This document shows, piece by piece, positions 25,024 to 36,309 of a DNA stretch of 64,000 bases (position 1 is the first letter of the stretch; each line of letters starts with the position of its first letter). The translations under genes and the position numbers were made by a program. The notes under the pieces are model-generated. The model made no database searches and was not told the origin of the DNA. It saw only the letters and a list, made by a program, of their open reading frames with translations. The stretch is from Typha latifolia (lineage: Eukaryota > Streptophyta > Magnoliopsida > Poales > Typhaceae), in NCBI GenBank assembly GCA_019914945.1, contig CM034107.1, positions 372,001 through 436,000 of the forward strand, read 5' to 3'.

Positions 25024-25095
25024 GGGTGAGCTAGCTCAGATGGTGATCGCTTAATAATAGGTGAGCAAGTCACCAGCCTGGTCCCACCGATACCT
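25024..25095 (+). repeat. tRNA-like SINE fragment
   Basis: gagctagctcagatggtgat resembles a Pol III A box (TAGCTCAGATGG). It is followed by gagcaagtcaccagcctggt, where a B box would be expected but is degraded. It is best read as a remnant of a tRNA-derived SINE just upstream of the Sec14-like gene. Confidence 0.4.
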
Positions 25096-25200
25096 GTCCA
25101 CCTTAATGGCGTCAAACGAAGTCTCTCTCTCTCTCTCTCTCCCTCCTACGTTAGTTGCGAGAACGCAACTGTCTTTCTACTCTCGTCTGTTCTTCTCTTC

Positions 25201-25207
25201 TATATAA
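25201..25207 (+). promoter_or_regulatory. Putative TATA box of the Sec14-like gene
   Basis: TATATAA directly after a CT-rich tract, only 38 bp before the start codon at 25245. If it is used, the 5' UTR would be very short (roughly 10 nt). Transcription may instead start within or upstream of the CT tract at 25121-25142. Confidence 0.4.
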
Positions 25208-25244
25208 CAGAGAGAGAGGATATTGAAGTTCCTTCCAGATCGAC

Positions 25245-25373
25245 ATGGATACTACTCTAACAGGGAAGCATCCATCGGACGGCGGCGAGGATGCCGGGAG
25301 CGACGGCGCCGAGTGGAAGAAGGTCGCCGTGATGAGGGCTTTCGTCGAAGATCAAGACCCAACTGCAAAGGTA

Positions 25374-25405
<32 letters not shown>

Positions 25406-27231
25406 CTATTCGATCTCTTGATGGGTTCTTTCTTGGTCCCCGGAATTTTTTTTGAGAATTTACTAAAAACACCATTAGTTATACTCTTATTATTATTTTC
25501 TCTAATCCCTGTATTATATTTATGACATCAAAAATACCTTAAAATCGACTGTATATATATATATATATGGTAACTGGTGATTAAGAAAGCTAATGGTGAC
25601 ATATTAGGGTACTGCGAACAATAATATATATATAGAGTGTGATTTTGATAACTCTCTCCTATTTTTTAGGATTTTTTACAGAATCAAAATTACATTACAA
25701 TCTTTAATATATCATCATTTCCATATTTTCAAATTTGTTATTATTTTTAATAAAATATTCTTAATATATTTTTATTAAATGACTAAAATACTCCTCTTTT
25801 TCTTGAAGCTTAGAGCGTAAATGTTTATGAAAAAGTCCGTCTCCTATAATCTGAGATATTTTTCCTTGTATTATAATTTCAGATAAAATGTTGTATAGCT
25901 TATAAATTATTTTAAATAATTTATAGAAGGTCAAAATAATCTTGAATAGCTTTTGAACCATATGATATTTTATAACATGTTTTCTGATGGGTTCTAGTTC
26001 TATTACTCATCTTTTAGTTCACCTACCGTGTTTTGAGCTACTTAATTGGACTGTGACATGTAAGTAATGCGTGGTTTGTCAACTGTTCCCTTCCCACCAA
26101 ATTCCAATCTCATCACTCTTTCTTCTTTCTGCAATCACTGCAGCACTGTCCTTCCCTTAAATTTGAACTCCATTTGCCTCTCCTCTCTTCTACACCTGAT
26201 GGCAGATGTTCGCTTTCATGGTTAGGTTGGGTACGTCGTTAATCATTAACCGCTTCTATATATGCTCATGCATGCATGCAGGAAGTGGACAATTGGATGC
26301 TTCGAAGGTTCCTTCGTGCTCGCGATCTCGACGTCGACAAGGCGTCGGCGCTGTTCTTGAAGTATCTCAGGTGGAGGCGTGGAGCTGCACCAAATGGTTT
26401 CATCTCAGACGACGACGTCAAGAACGAGCTCCCACAGAAGAAGATATGCGTGCAGGGGATAGACAAGAAGGGTCGCCCCGTAGTCGTCCTCTTCGGCGGC
26501 AGACACCACTATTCCAAGCGAGATATGGATGAATTCAAGCGTAAGTACTTTTAGCTTCTGCATACATAACAGCAAACAATTAATGGCAAAGAAAAATAGC
26601 ATCGGAATTGATATCGATCCTTCACCAATCGCAGGCTTTGTGGCGTATTGTCTGGATAAGATATGTGCCAGGTACGTACGTACTGCTATATCTTAAGCTT
26701 TAACTTAATTATCTGACTGCATGAAGAAAATTAATTGCAGAACAAGTACCAGTCAGGAGAAGTTCGCTTGCATCGTAGATCTTAAAGGTTGGGGATACTC
26801 AAACTGTGACATTCGCGGATATCTTGCAGGTCTAGAAATCATGCAGGTGATAATATTATGCAATCGGAGAAATTAATATAACAAGAATCAAATAATGATT
26901 CTATTCCCGTGTCTTCTTGCAGAATTACTATCCGGAAAGGCTCGGCAAAGCGTTTCTAATTCACGTGCCTTACATTTTCATGAAGGCGTGGAAGATCGTA
27001 TACCCGTTTATTGATAAGAGAACCAAGGAGAAGGTGAGATGGTTTCTTTCCCGGCCTCTTTAATTCAGTGCAAATTAGTTGGCATTGACTGCAAATGTTG
27101 CTATGCAGATCGTGTTTGTTGATGATAAGAGTCTGCAAGCCACACTGCTAGAAGACATTGATGAGAAGCAGCTCCCAGATATATACGGTGGGAAGTTGCC
27201 ACTAGTTGCCATGGAGGACTTTAAAGAGTAG
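25245..27231 (+). CDS. Sec14/CRAL-TRIO-domain protein (phosphatidylinositol-transfer-like)
   Basis: Six exons: 25245-25370, 26282-26540, 26635-26671, 26741-26846, 26923-27033, 27109-27231; 762 nt, 253 aa. Residues 1-42 are acidic. The CRAL-TRIO N-terminal helices follow ([28 protein letters not shown]). The lipid-binding lobe shows [78 protein letters not shown] and [19 protein letters not shown]. These are family hallmarks of small Sec14-like lipid-transfer proteins. There is no GOLD or nodulin domain, so it is the short class. Lipid ligand and membrane of action cannot be told from sequence. Intron 1 begins within a CT microsatellite (about 25376-25404). Confidence 0.93.
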
Positions 27232-27388
27232 TTTTTAGAGTTTAGAACACCTCACTCTGTATACTTACTTCCAATTTGTCGAACGTATACAAAAATAGTA
27301 TGCCAAGAAGGATCATTATTATGATATATTTGTGAAAAATCCAACAATTATATTACATTTTATTAATATAATAATTCAATTATTAATA

Positions 27389-27461
27389 GCCGTCTTAGCT
27401 CAGCTGGTAGAGCGCGTGGCTTTTAACCACGTGGTCGTGGGTTCGATTCCCACAGACGGCG
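27389..27461 (+). tRNA. trnK-TTT: tRNA-Lys (anticodon TTT)
   Basis: 73-nt cloverleaf. GCCGTCT pairs with AGACGGC plus discriminator G. D arm AGCTCAGCTGGTAGAGC, anticodon stem GTGG/CCAC around loop CTTTTAA, T arm GTGGGTTCGATTCCCAC. No intron and no encoded CCA. It lies 157 bp downstream of the Sec14-like stop codon. Confidence 0.97.
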
Positions 27462-28265
27462 CTTGTACTATTTTTCATTTAGCATATTTTTATTTATGAT
27501 CTTTATACTTAGGGAAATTTTGTTTTCCTAATCACTTTAGAGATTTTGTTTTAACTATGAGAAAGTGACATAGGACATGCCCTAATCACTTTAGAGATTT
27601 TGTTTTCCTTGATCCGGAGTCTAAGACGGCCGATTTTTGTAAGTAGCTTATTGCTCTTCTAAAATTATCTTAGAAAAAGTTATATATGTAAATATAAAAT
27701 TTTTAAGAATATATATGTAAATAAGAAATCTTAAGGACACATAAAAAGTGCCATAGTATTAGCTTAAGGCCTCATTTATTTTACTATGACAAATTTATAA
27801 TATATATTCTTGTTTGTTATTCTTCAAAATAAAAATTTTATTCTAGGAGTTATTATTATTACGTTACTTATATTCTAAAATAAGGATGTAATAATTAAAA
27901 AATATTTTATTTTTTATAAACTTATTATAAAATAATAAAATAAATTGATAATATGTAATTTTAATTAATAGTATTTGTACTTAAAAAAATTATTATAATG
28001 TTTAGCTGTTATTTTAGGAGGAGTTAAATTAAAGAAAAAGTTATTTGTGAATTAAACCGAGGCTAAAAGTCAAAATAGAATTCCCATTTTAATATGAATA
28101 TTCTTCTTCGCTTCTAGTTCTATGAGATCGGGAGGGAAGAGACGAGAAGTTAAAAGCAAATTTCAAACCTCCTCTTTCTCCTAAATCCCGCTTTTCTTTC
28201 CCTCTTTAAAATCCCTTACCCTCTCTCTCCTCACCCGCAAACTCTCGATTTGAGATCTATCACCA
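27462..28265. other. Intergenic before ORTHRUS, possible decayed inverted-repeat element
   Basis: AT-rich. aaggcctcatttattttac near 27767 and, reversed, tagcctcggtttaattc near 28050-28066 form imperfect inverted ends such as those of plant MITEs. A short direct repeat, aatcactttagagattttgtttt, occurs at 27531 and 27583. The ORTHRUS promoter and 5' leader lie at the right edge. Confidence 0.4.
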
Positions 28266-31200
28266 ATGGCCTCTGCCGCCGGCGATCTCCCCTGCGACGG
28301 AGACGGCGTCTGCATGGTGTGCAAGAAGACCGCGCCGCCGCCGGAGCTGCTCCCTTGCCGTACCTGCGCCACACCGTGGCACGCCCCGTGCCTCTCCTCC
28401 CCTCCTGAAACCCTCGCCTCCGCCACAGATTGGCAATGCCCCGATTGCTCACCGCCGGTCTCCGGAGCTACACCCGTATCCGCTGGCGGGGCCGGTGGAG
28501 GTCTGATTGCGTCCATTAGGGCGATCGAGGCCGATGAATCGCTCACGGAGCAGGAGAAGGCGAGGCGCCGGCAGGAGTTGGTCGGCGGCGGGGTCACGTC
28601 GGCTTCGGATTGCGAGGAGGAGGGAGAGGAGAGGAGGAGAGAGAAGGAGAACGGAGATGTCCTTGATCTATTGGATGAGAAGTTTAATTGCTCATTTTGC
28701 ATGCAGTTGCCCGATCGACCTGTTACTGTGAGTATTTATGTTCGTTAATTTTTCTTTATCTTGATATCTATTGTTTTAGGAACTCTTAAATTAAGGTTTC
28801 TCAATGAGTTGAAGACCTTACTTGCTACAAGTATGGAAAGGTTTTAACTCTATACATAAGAACATTGACTGGTGCTTAGTAAACTTAAGCAGGTTGGTAT
28901 GAGCACGGCATCCTACTTATTATTTTTTGTTTTAAAAATGTAAACCTTGGTAGGTTCTTTCTTATGATTCCATAGATTAAAAAAAAAAATGGATCTGAAA
29001 TGAAAGTGGTAATGCTCATCGTGCTCTCTCACGCTTCACTTCGCAAATTTCATTCCCCTACCCTAACGTAATAAGATGGACGCTTAAAGGTAACATTTTT
29101 GGATAATTGAATTTGTTTGAAAATGAATGCAGCAGCTATGATACTGCATACCTTAAAGATAACATTTCTAGATCTTATTTTGCCTTCTTAAAGTCTCTCT
29201 CAGCAGAACATACCGTTTTGCATCATTTTTTTCCCCTTTCGCTTGATAAATCATTTTACGGGCTTATTATGAAATCTAAATTTCTGGTCTTCTCTCTTCC
29301 TATTGCAGACACCGTGTGGCCACAATTTCTGTCTAAAATGTTTCCAGAGATGGGTGGGGCAGGGTAAACGAACATGTGCAAAGTGTCGTGCTCCGATTCC
29401 GTCTAAGATGGCATCCCAGCCAAGAATCAATGCAGCACTTGTTGTTGCCATTCGCATGGCGAAGACCGCAAAATCTATCTCACCCGGTGGCCTACCTCGT
29501 GTATATCATTTTGTGCGCAATGAGAACAGACCTGAGAAAGCATTTACCACAGAAAGAGCGAAAAGATCTGGCAAAGCTAATGCTTGCAGTGGTCAAATCT
29601 TTGTTACAGTCCCACCTGATCATTTTGGTCCAATTCTTGCAGAGCATGATCCGAAACGAAATAAGGGTGTGTTGGTTGGGGAGTTATGGGAGGACCGGAT
29701 GGAATGCAGGCAATGGGGCACCCACTTACCTCATGTCGCAGGCATCGCAGGGCAGTCTGATCATGGTGCTCAGTCTGTTGCACTCTCAGGGGGGTATGAA
29801 GATGATGAAGATCATGGGGAGTGGTTTCTCTACACTGGAAGGTATCATTAATTGAGTTACCGATATCAATAATTAGTACTCAGTTAACTGGCTAAAGCAT
29901 AAGAATAATTCTGACCTGTAAGATTTATAAGTTAATTGTAATGATGTAATCTTGTTTTCTGTGTCATTTTTTTTCCCAATGTTTTTGCCGTTTTCTGATA
30001 CATGATGGTGTGATCTACAATTCTGGGTATTTTTAAATAGGCAAGGGGGATAAACCCCCACCTTTTATGAAGTCATTCTTGGTTTCACCTTCTCTTGAAC
30101 TAAATGGACGCAAGATTCCGAAGACCCTTCCATTTTTCTCCTTTTCCTGACGAGCACGAAACAACATGCTTTCATTATTTTGATTATCTAATGAATTTTT
30201 AAAAAAATTGCTTGTTTGCCATCTTATTGTTGATAGTGGTGGAAGAGATTTGAGTGGGAACAGACGGACAAATAAAGACCAGTCTTTTGATCAGAAATTT
30301 GAGAAGCTTAACAAAGCATTACGATTAAGCTGCCTAAAAGGCTACCCTGTGCGTGTGGTGAGGTAGGCTATTTGGTGTTCTTACAAAGACTAAAAAAACA
30401 TGATGGCATTGCACTAATTTAACTATCATGTAGTTTTTCTTCTTTTTTCATGCATGAATATATTCTCCTCTTTTCCTTTTTATTGACATGTAAGAGTATC
30501 TTTATTCACTTGATGAAACTTGGGCATCATCTCTTTCAAGTAAGAGAAGCTTTTGGAATTTTCAGATCTCATAAAGAGAAACGTTCTTCCTATGCTCCTG
30601 AATCTGGGGTTAGGTATGATGGAGTCTATAGGATTGAGAAGTGCTGGCGTAAAGTGGGAATTCAAGTACGATTCTCTCTTTTATCACTGAAAAAGCAATG
30701 CTCCCTTTTATTCCTTTTTCAGTTTCCCTTGCTACATTTTAAATTATATTCACCTGATAACAGCAACTAATACAAGTTCTGGATCTTGTTTTCAGGGTTT
30801 TAAAGTTTGTAGGTATCTTTTTGTTCGCTGTGATAATGAACCAGCACCATGGACAAGGTTTTTCACTTCAGTTCCCTGTCTTCATCACTAACAGACTTAT
30901 GTATTTCTTCTCTGCACTCATCTGAGACACATTTAATGCTTGTCGAGGCATCTACATTCTTAAGGATGTGTTGCCTTTTAAGAACGTCGGTGGACTAGAT
31001 ATTGGTACTTAATACTTGCATAGAGTTTTATAAAAGAGAATCAAACTATCAAGTGGAATTTGGGTGCACTGATGCCAAATTTCTTGAAATAGCTGGATTA
31101 AAGCTCTGATACATATAGTTTTTTTTTATCATTTATGAATCCGAAGACTAGATATGAGCTAGATAAAGGGTCAACCTTCTCTAAATATAGAAGCATTTTA

Positions 31201-33311
31201 GGCTCCACTGAGCTTTTAGCTATCTAGTCTAGGTTGAACAATTGTTTCGAATCAAATGTCGCTGAGACTTGCTCCAAGCTGTTGTGTTGTCAAACTGTTC
31301 TTTCAAGCTAACTGCACTGTCGAGCCATCAACCGAATCGAGCTAAGTTACCAAACCATCAACTACCAAATAATTTCTTCACAATATTGTTTGGGGTTGGA
31401 GTTGAACTCATGACCACTTTAGTCATGAGCAAGGTATCTACCAACTCTACTAGGGTTGGTTGGTCTCTGATACATATAGTTAAGGTTATGATTATGGAGC
31501 TGCTTAATCGGTAGGTAGATGGGAATGGGTGAATTAGGAGCATAAGTGCTTACAATGCTGCCAATATATAGAAAGTATATGTTGTTCAGCTTGTAAAACA
31601 TACTAGGAACACTTGCTATAAATCAGAATTCTTTCCATAAGATGGCTTGCTCAAAATGCGTTCCTTTTGAAGAATCATGACTCATGCTACCTATGTCAAA
31701 GAGGGCTTGAGCATAATGTCTTGTAAGTGTACTTTTTAAAGAATGTTGTATGAGAGAGGACAATACCAAGTAGCACTGATCTTTGGATAGTGTTCATTAA
31801 CAAGATGGTTTAAAGGATTAGTGACTGAAGAGAATCCATTAGACATGCCTTCTGCATGTCTCGTTTTTACAAAGAATGTTAAATGAAAGAGGGAAACTGA
31901 GGAAAACGTGGATATTGTACATTTTGCAAGATACCCCTTCTAAAAGGACTAGTATCTTCGTATGAGCTATTAGACATTAGTTTTTTGTGTCTTTTTAATC
32001 ATTATAGTTGATTCTTATTGACCATGTTTTTCTAATTCCCACTTTGAAGACAGTGATGAACAGGGTGACCGTGCTAGACCTTTGCCTGTCATTAAGGAAC
32101 TGAAGCAGGCAACTGATGTCACAGTAAGGAAGGAAAGCCCGGCATGGGATTACGTTGTATGGCTACTCCCTTTTCCTAATTCTACACATGTTGTCTGCCG
32201 CATATTCACTTAATGTCATTGAACAACTAGTTATTTTTTCAATAATGTTGTTTTCACATAAAGAAATAGTTTTTCCTCAAAACTGGTTCTTCTCATTTTC
32301 TACAACATTGGTCTTTTCCTTTGTTTTTCTAAGGAAAAAGATGGATGGAAATGGACCAAGCCTCCACCGGAAAGCAAAAAAGCATTGGCCACTGGAAATC
32401 CCGAAGAGAAAAGAAGTGGGAGGAAATCTAAGGGGCATGCTAATAACTCTGTCAGAGAGAAACTTTTAAAAGGTTTAACTTTAATTAGCATAAACATTTT
32501 CCTTAGGTTATTAATGTTGATTCATTCTCTTTTTTCCCCCTTAATCTGTATTTCTCCAGTTTAATATCATTGGTCGGTGCTATTAGATAGTTTATTTTAC
32601 TTTTTGCAGAATTCAGCTGTTTAATTTGTCGTAAAGTGATGAGTTTTCCACTCACAACACCATGTGCACATAACTTCTGCAAGTCATGTGTGTTGGGGTC
32701 ATATGCTGATCAGTCCTTTGTGCGTCAAAGAACACGTGAAGGAGGAAGGACTCTTCGAGCACAGAAAATTGTCAAGAAGTGTCCCTCTTGTCCTAATGAC
32801 ATCTCTGACTATCTACAGAATCCTCAGGTATACTACTGGATCATGACTGAAATGACTTAGTAAATAGATGAATGATTTCTTTTATGCTAAGCCTCGTCTA
32901 TCTGATTGCTTATACCAGGTAAACAGAGAGCTCATGGATTTAATAGAATCACTTCGGGATAAGACCGAGGAAGATACTATCATTGAATCAAGTGAGGAAG
33001 GGAGTGATGTTGGGGTGAAGTATTGTTTGGATGAAAAGAAATCAATTGACAACGAAGAAGATAAACAAATTGAGGATGGCAAGAGAGCAGATGGGGAAGA
33101 GCCTGACGCCACAGAATTTATGCATCTTGAATCTGTAGATGGTGATTCTGAGGTCCATGCCGCAAATTCGGAGTTGGATGAAGCAGATGAAAAGGATTCA
33201 CGAAAGACCGCAAGGAAAGCCACAAACAAGTACTCACTCAAGCGGAAGGAAACTTCTGCTCCAGAGAAAGCTACTAAGAAAGCTAGAAAGGCGTCAGGGT
33301 CTCAGAAGTGA
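28266..33311 (+). CDS. ORTH/VIM: PHD-RING-SRA-RING E3 ubiquitin ligase (ORTHRUS/VIM family)
   Basis: Plant UHRF1 counterpart: binds methylated CpG DNA through its SRA domain, ubiquitinates through RING fingers and helps maintain CG methylation in the nucleus. Exons: 28266-28727, 29309-29841, 30237-30362, 30566-30665, 30796-30857, 32054-32156, 32334-32472, 32610-32827, 32919-33311; 2136 nt, 711 aa. PHD is at residues about 15-62 (CMVCKK to CPDC). RING1 is at about 138-182 (CSFCMQLP, PCGHNFCLKCF, CAKCRAP). SRA is at about 248-420 (GQIFVTVPPDHFGPI, WGTHLPHVAGIAGQ, ALSGGYEDDEDHGEWFLYTG, GVRYDGVYRIEKCW). RING2 is at about 513-565 (CLICRKVM, CAHNFCKSC, CPSC). The tail is acidic then Lys-rich (probable NLS). 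The donor after WDY is ambiguous by 3 nt (32153 or 32156). Confidence 0.95.
31335..31475 (-). repeat. tRNA-derived SINE in ORTHRUS intron 5
   Basis: On the minus strand agagttggtagataccttgc resembles an A box, and gtcatgagttcaactcc about 30 nt later resembles a B box. The spacing fits a tRNA-like Pol III promoter. The element lies inside the 1.2 kb intron between exons 5 and 6, antisense to the host gene. Confidence 0.5.
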
Positions 33312-34118
33312 TGTAGGAGACTAAAGTTTCATGATAAAGAAATTGATGCAGATGAAGAGCAGCTCAACGGTACTGAGAAATATAATCCATCTGCCATGCA
33401 GATTGAAAAGCACACCTAGTCTGATCAAGATTAAGACGATTCCACTCATTATTATGCTTCTTACATCTTCCATTCCTAGATCTGGCATGTAATCGCTCTT
33501 GTTCCTCAAGAATTATGTTTTCGAATGCCTTCTATTTTGAGCCTTATTAGTGTCAATGCTTTGTTCAGGACTATCTTTTCATTTATACTTCTTCTATTTT
33601 GCTGCATTCCATGTTTGTTCAAACTTGACGATTGCTATGGGCATTCATTTGTTTTCTGCAAGAAAAGTAGAATTATATTACCTCAGAAAGTGGGTGCAAA
33701 AGCATTAGGTGCTCGGAGGGAGGCTTGGCATATCTCTCTCTATATAAGATCTACTAAAGAATTAGGGACTAAGTCAACCCGAATAGAAAACGTAACTTTG
33801 ATCCTGTATTAAGTTGGCTAACCAGTTTGATACCTGATTTGCCTCCCTACAGTAAGAAAAAGAGACAGGATAGAAATACGATACAATCTTTTGAACATCC
33901 CATCATAACATGTCGCCGCTTCTGTGGGACATTTGCATTATTGCAAAGAATCTAGATAGATAGAGATTATGAGTTTTATATTTCAGATAAAGTAGCATAG
34001 TAATATTTAAACTCATGAATCTTTCCTCCTCATGCTATATTAGCTTACTAATTACTCTAAAATTTTAAACCGTTGAGAAATAATAATTTTTTATATTCTA
34101 ACAGTATGCTCTCATATG

Positions 34119-34156
<38 letters not shown>

Positions 34157-34566
34157 CACACACATATATTATTCAATTATGTAAAACTCATTTGAACATT
34201 CTTCACGCACGTGCAGTGCACCACGTGCCGGTAGAATCTATCGACGTGAAACAAAAAACCAACGGTCGGATGCGTCCCATTCCAACGCACTCGCCCTCCC
34301 GCATGCGTCGCTTTCAGTCCTGACACGTGTGAGATCATCACCGATGAGACCCCGTCCCATGGCCCAAAAGAGAGAAGGCGGGAAAAAGGCCTCAAAGTAC
34401 GGCAATCGATAAAACCACTCTTTATCTTTCTCTTATCCACTCTCTCTCTCTCTCTCTCTCACTAATTAATTTCTTATTATTTTTCTTTCTTCTGTCTTCG
34501 CAGTGACACAAAGATACCTCACACAGTCCCATGAACTTGCACGCAAATCAAAGGGGCTTTCTTTAT
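33312..34566. other. Intergenic: ORTHRUS 3' UTR and AT-rich DNA
   Basis: 3' UTR to roughly 33550, then AT-rich DNA with (TA)n at about 34124-34152 and a CT run at about 34440-34460. The stretch 34200-34440 has higher GC and contains cacgtg-type core motifs (ccacgtgccg, gacacgtgtg), but no gene was recognised. Confidence 0.5.
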
Positions 34567-34958
34567 GAGTTTTTGACCAAACTAGCCCTGTTTTAAATAT
34601 TTTTTACCAATATAAACGGCTCCTTAAATTTATTATAAAAAGAAACCGTAGCTTTACTCATAAACCTTTTACCTTTAAGATAAAATGCTACTAAGATAAG
34701 AGTTTTTAATATAAAAATAAAGTTTTAATTTAAGTAGTTAAAATACTAACATAAACGAATTCTTACCAGTAAAACAAACGCTAAATATTTTAATATTTTA
34801 TTATAATAAAAAAAATACTGAACTAGTCAACGAATAAAAATGTAAAATACTTCGGTATTACTACAGTAAAAAAAAATATGTTTTTTGGTAATAAGTTCAA
34901 GGGCCAACCTACTTTGGTAAATAAAAATTAAATATAAAGCTAGTTTGGTCGATCACTC
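34567..34958. mobile_element. hAT-type MITE, copy A
   Basis: A 392-bp non-coding element with terminal inverted repeats. The left end reads GAGTTTTTGACCAAACTAGC and the right end reversed reads GAGTGATCGACCAAACTAGC; similarity continues into a shared TTTACCAA block. It is flanked on both sides by the identical 8-bp sequence TTCTTTAT (34559-34566 and 34959-34966), the target-site duplication length of the hAT superfamily. There is no open frame, so it is non-autonomous. Confidence 0.85.
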
Positions 34959-35017
34959 TTCTTTATCTCTTTATCAACTTTATTATTTGATATAATCAAA
35001 CTTTAGTTTCGTTGATG

Positions 35018-35377
35018 GAGTTTTTGACTAAACTAACCCTGTTCTAAATATTATTAACCAATATAGACCGCTGCTCAAATTTATTATTATAAGAGGCCAC
35101 CAAAAATGTTAAATTTATAATTATTTTATATTTAGGATAAAATGCTATTAAGATAAGAGTTTTAAATATAAAAGTAAAATTTTAACTTAACAAAACACTA
35201 ACTTAGATAGATTCTTACCAAATAAAACACTAAAATATTTAGCGTTTTAACGTAAAGATGCTGAACTAGTCAAAGATCGAATGCTAAGTAAAAATCCAGT
35301 TTTGTAATAAGTTTGAGAGCAAGCAATTTACTTTGGTAAATAAAATTTAAAATAAGGCTAGTTTGGTCAGTCACTCC
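35018..35377. mobile_element. hAT-type MITE, copy B (same family as copy A)
   Basis: About 360 bp and collinear with copy A through most of its length (shared gataaaatgct, aagataagagtttt, gaactagtca, tactttggtaaataaa). Left end GAGTTTTTGACTAAACTAAC; right end reversed GAGTGACTGACCAAACTAGC. Flanks cgttgatg (35010-35017) and cattgatg (35378-35385) match 7 of 8, fitting an aged target-site duplication. Same orientation as copy A, about 60 bp away. Confidence 0.8.
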
Positions 35378-35656
35378 CATTGATGCACCTCTTTCATCTC
35401 TCTTTCTAAAGATGGTTTAGAAATGTAATACCTTTATTGGTTAAAGAGAACTAGGGGAGAATGTTTGAGAGGAGATCGAGCGGCATGGGTTTTGGGCTTC
35501 TCTGAAAATGGCGAGATAGGGATTTATTCTCCCAGTTTTTATTTTATTTTATTTTAACCTGGAATGGGTGCTTTCAAGCTAAGCTTTGAATTTATTTTGG
35601 AAGGAGGGAATATTGCAGTTCTTCTGCTTTATTAAGTTGGTAGTTTCTGAGGCGAG

Positions 35657-35717
<61 letters not shown>

Positions 35718-36309
35718 AAAGGAAAGGGAGGGCAATGCCAACTTTCTCTTTGCAGTTCTTTAATCATTTGGGGTTCTGGTGGAAGGTCAGATAAGTGTGG
35801 GATTGCAAAGGCTCAGTTTTTATCTGTTAAAGGAGTTAACTTTTGCGTGGGTTTTGAAGGCTTCTTCTCCTCATCTAACAACCTCAGAGAAATTCCTTTT
35901 ACTGAAGGTATCTTGAAGGTTTTTCTTTGCTCTCTTTGACCCATCAAATTTAATTTTTGTATTCCGTATTCTCTTTGAGTTCAGGAGGAAAAAAAAAAAA
36001 ATCCTATCTTGGGCACCTCTCTTTCACTTGAGAAGTTCTCTCTGATAGTTTTTGGAAGCTTGTCGAACTGTTTTCCTTTTAAAAACCCTAAGAAATTTGT
36101 ACTTTGCTTAATCGATGTTCTCTGGAGAAGTCTATGGAGGTCCATTTGAACAATTTGTTTGCTCCTTTGTCCATCTGAGAGTACTCCGTTTGATTCCATT
36201 CTGCATAAATTTTGGACCTTCTTGTTCTGCTCTAGAAGAAAAAAGCGAGTGTGCTTAAGGTATGGTGCTTTAGCTTGTTGAAGGGCTCTTTCAATTTGTT
36301 GCTCCTTCC
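35378..36309. other. CORYNE upstream region with (GA)n tract
   Basis: A pure GA run occupies about 35660-35714. The roughly 600 bp before the ATG at 36310 are pyrimidine/T-rich and could be a long leader containing several short upstream ATGs. No separate gene is recognised. Confidence 0.5.
35660..35714. repeat. (GA)n microsatellite
   Basis: About 27 uninterrupted GA units, roughly 600 bp upstream of the CORYNE start codon. Possibly a GAGA-type promoter element. Confidence 0.9.

Noticed and set aside
35586..35939. Open frame through the GA repeat upstream of CORYNE
   Set aside because: Mostly an Arg-Glu translation of the microsatellite; no support as a protein.
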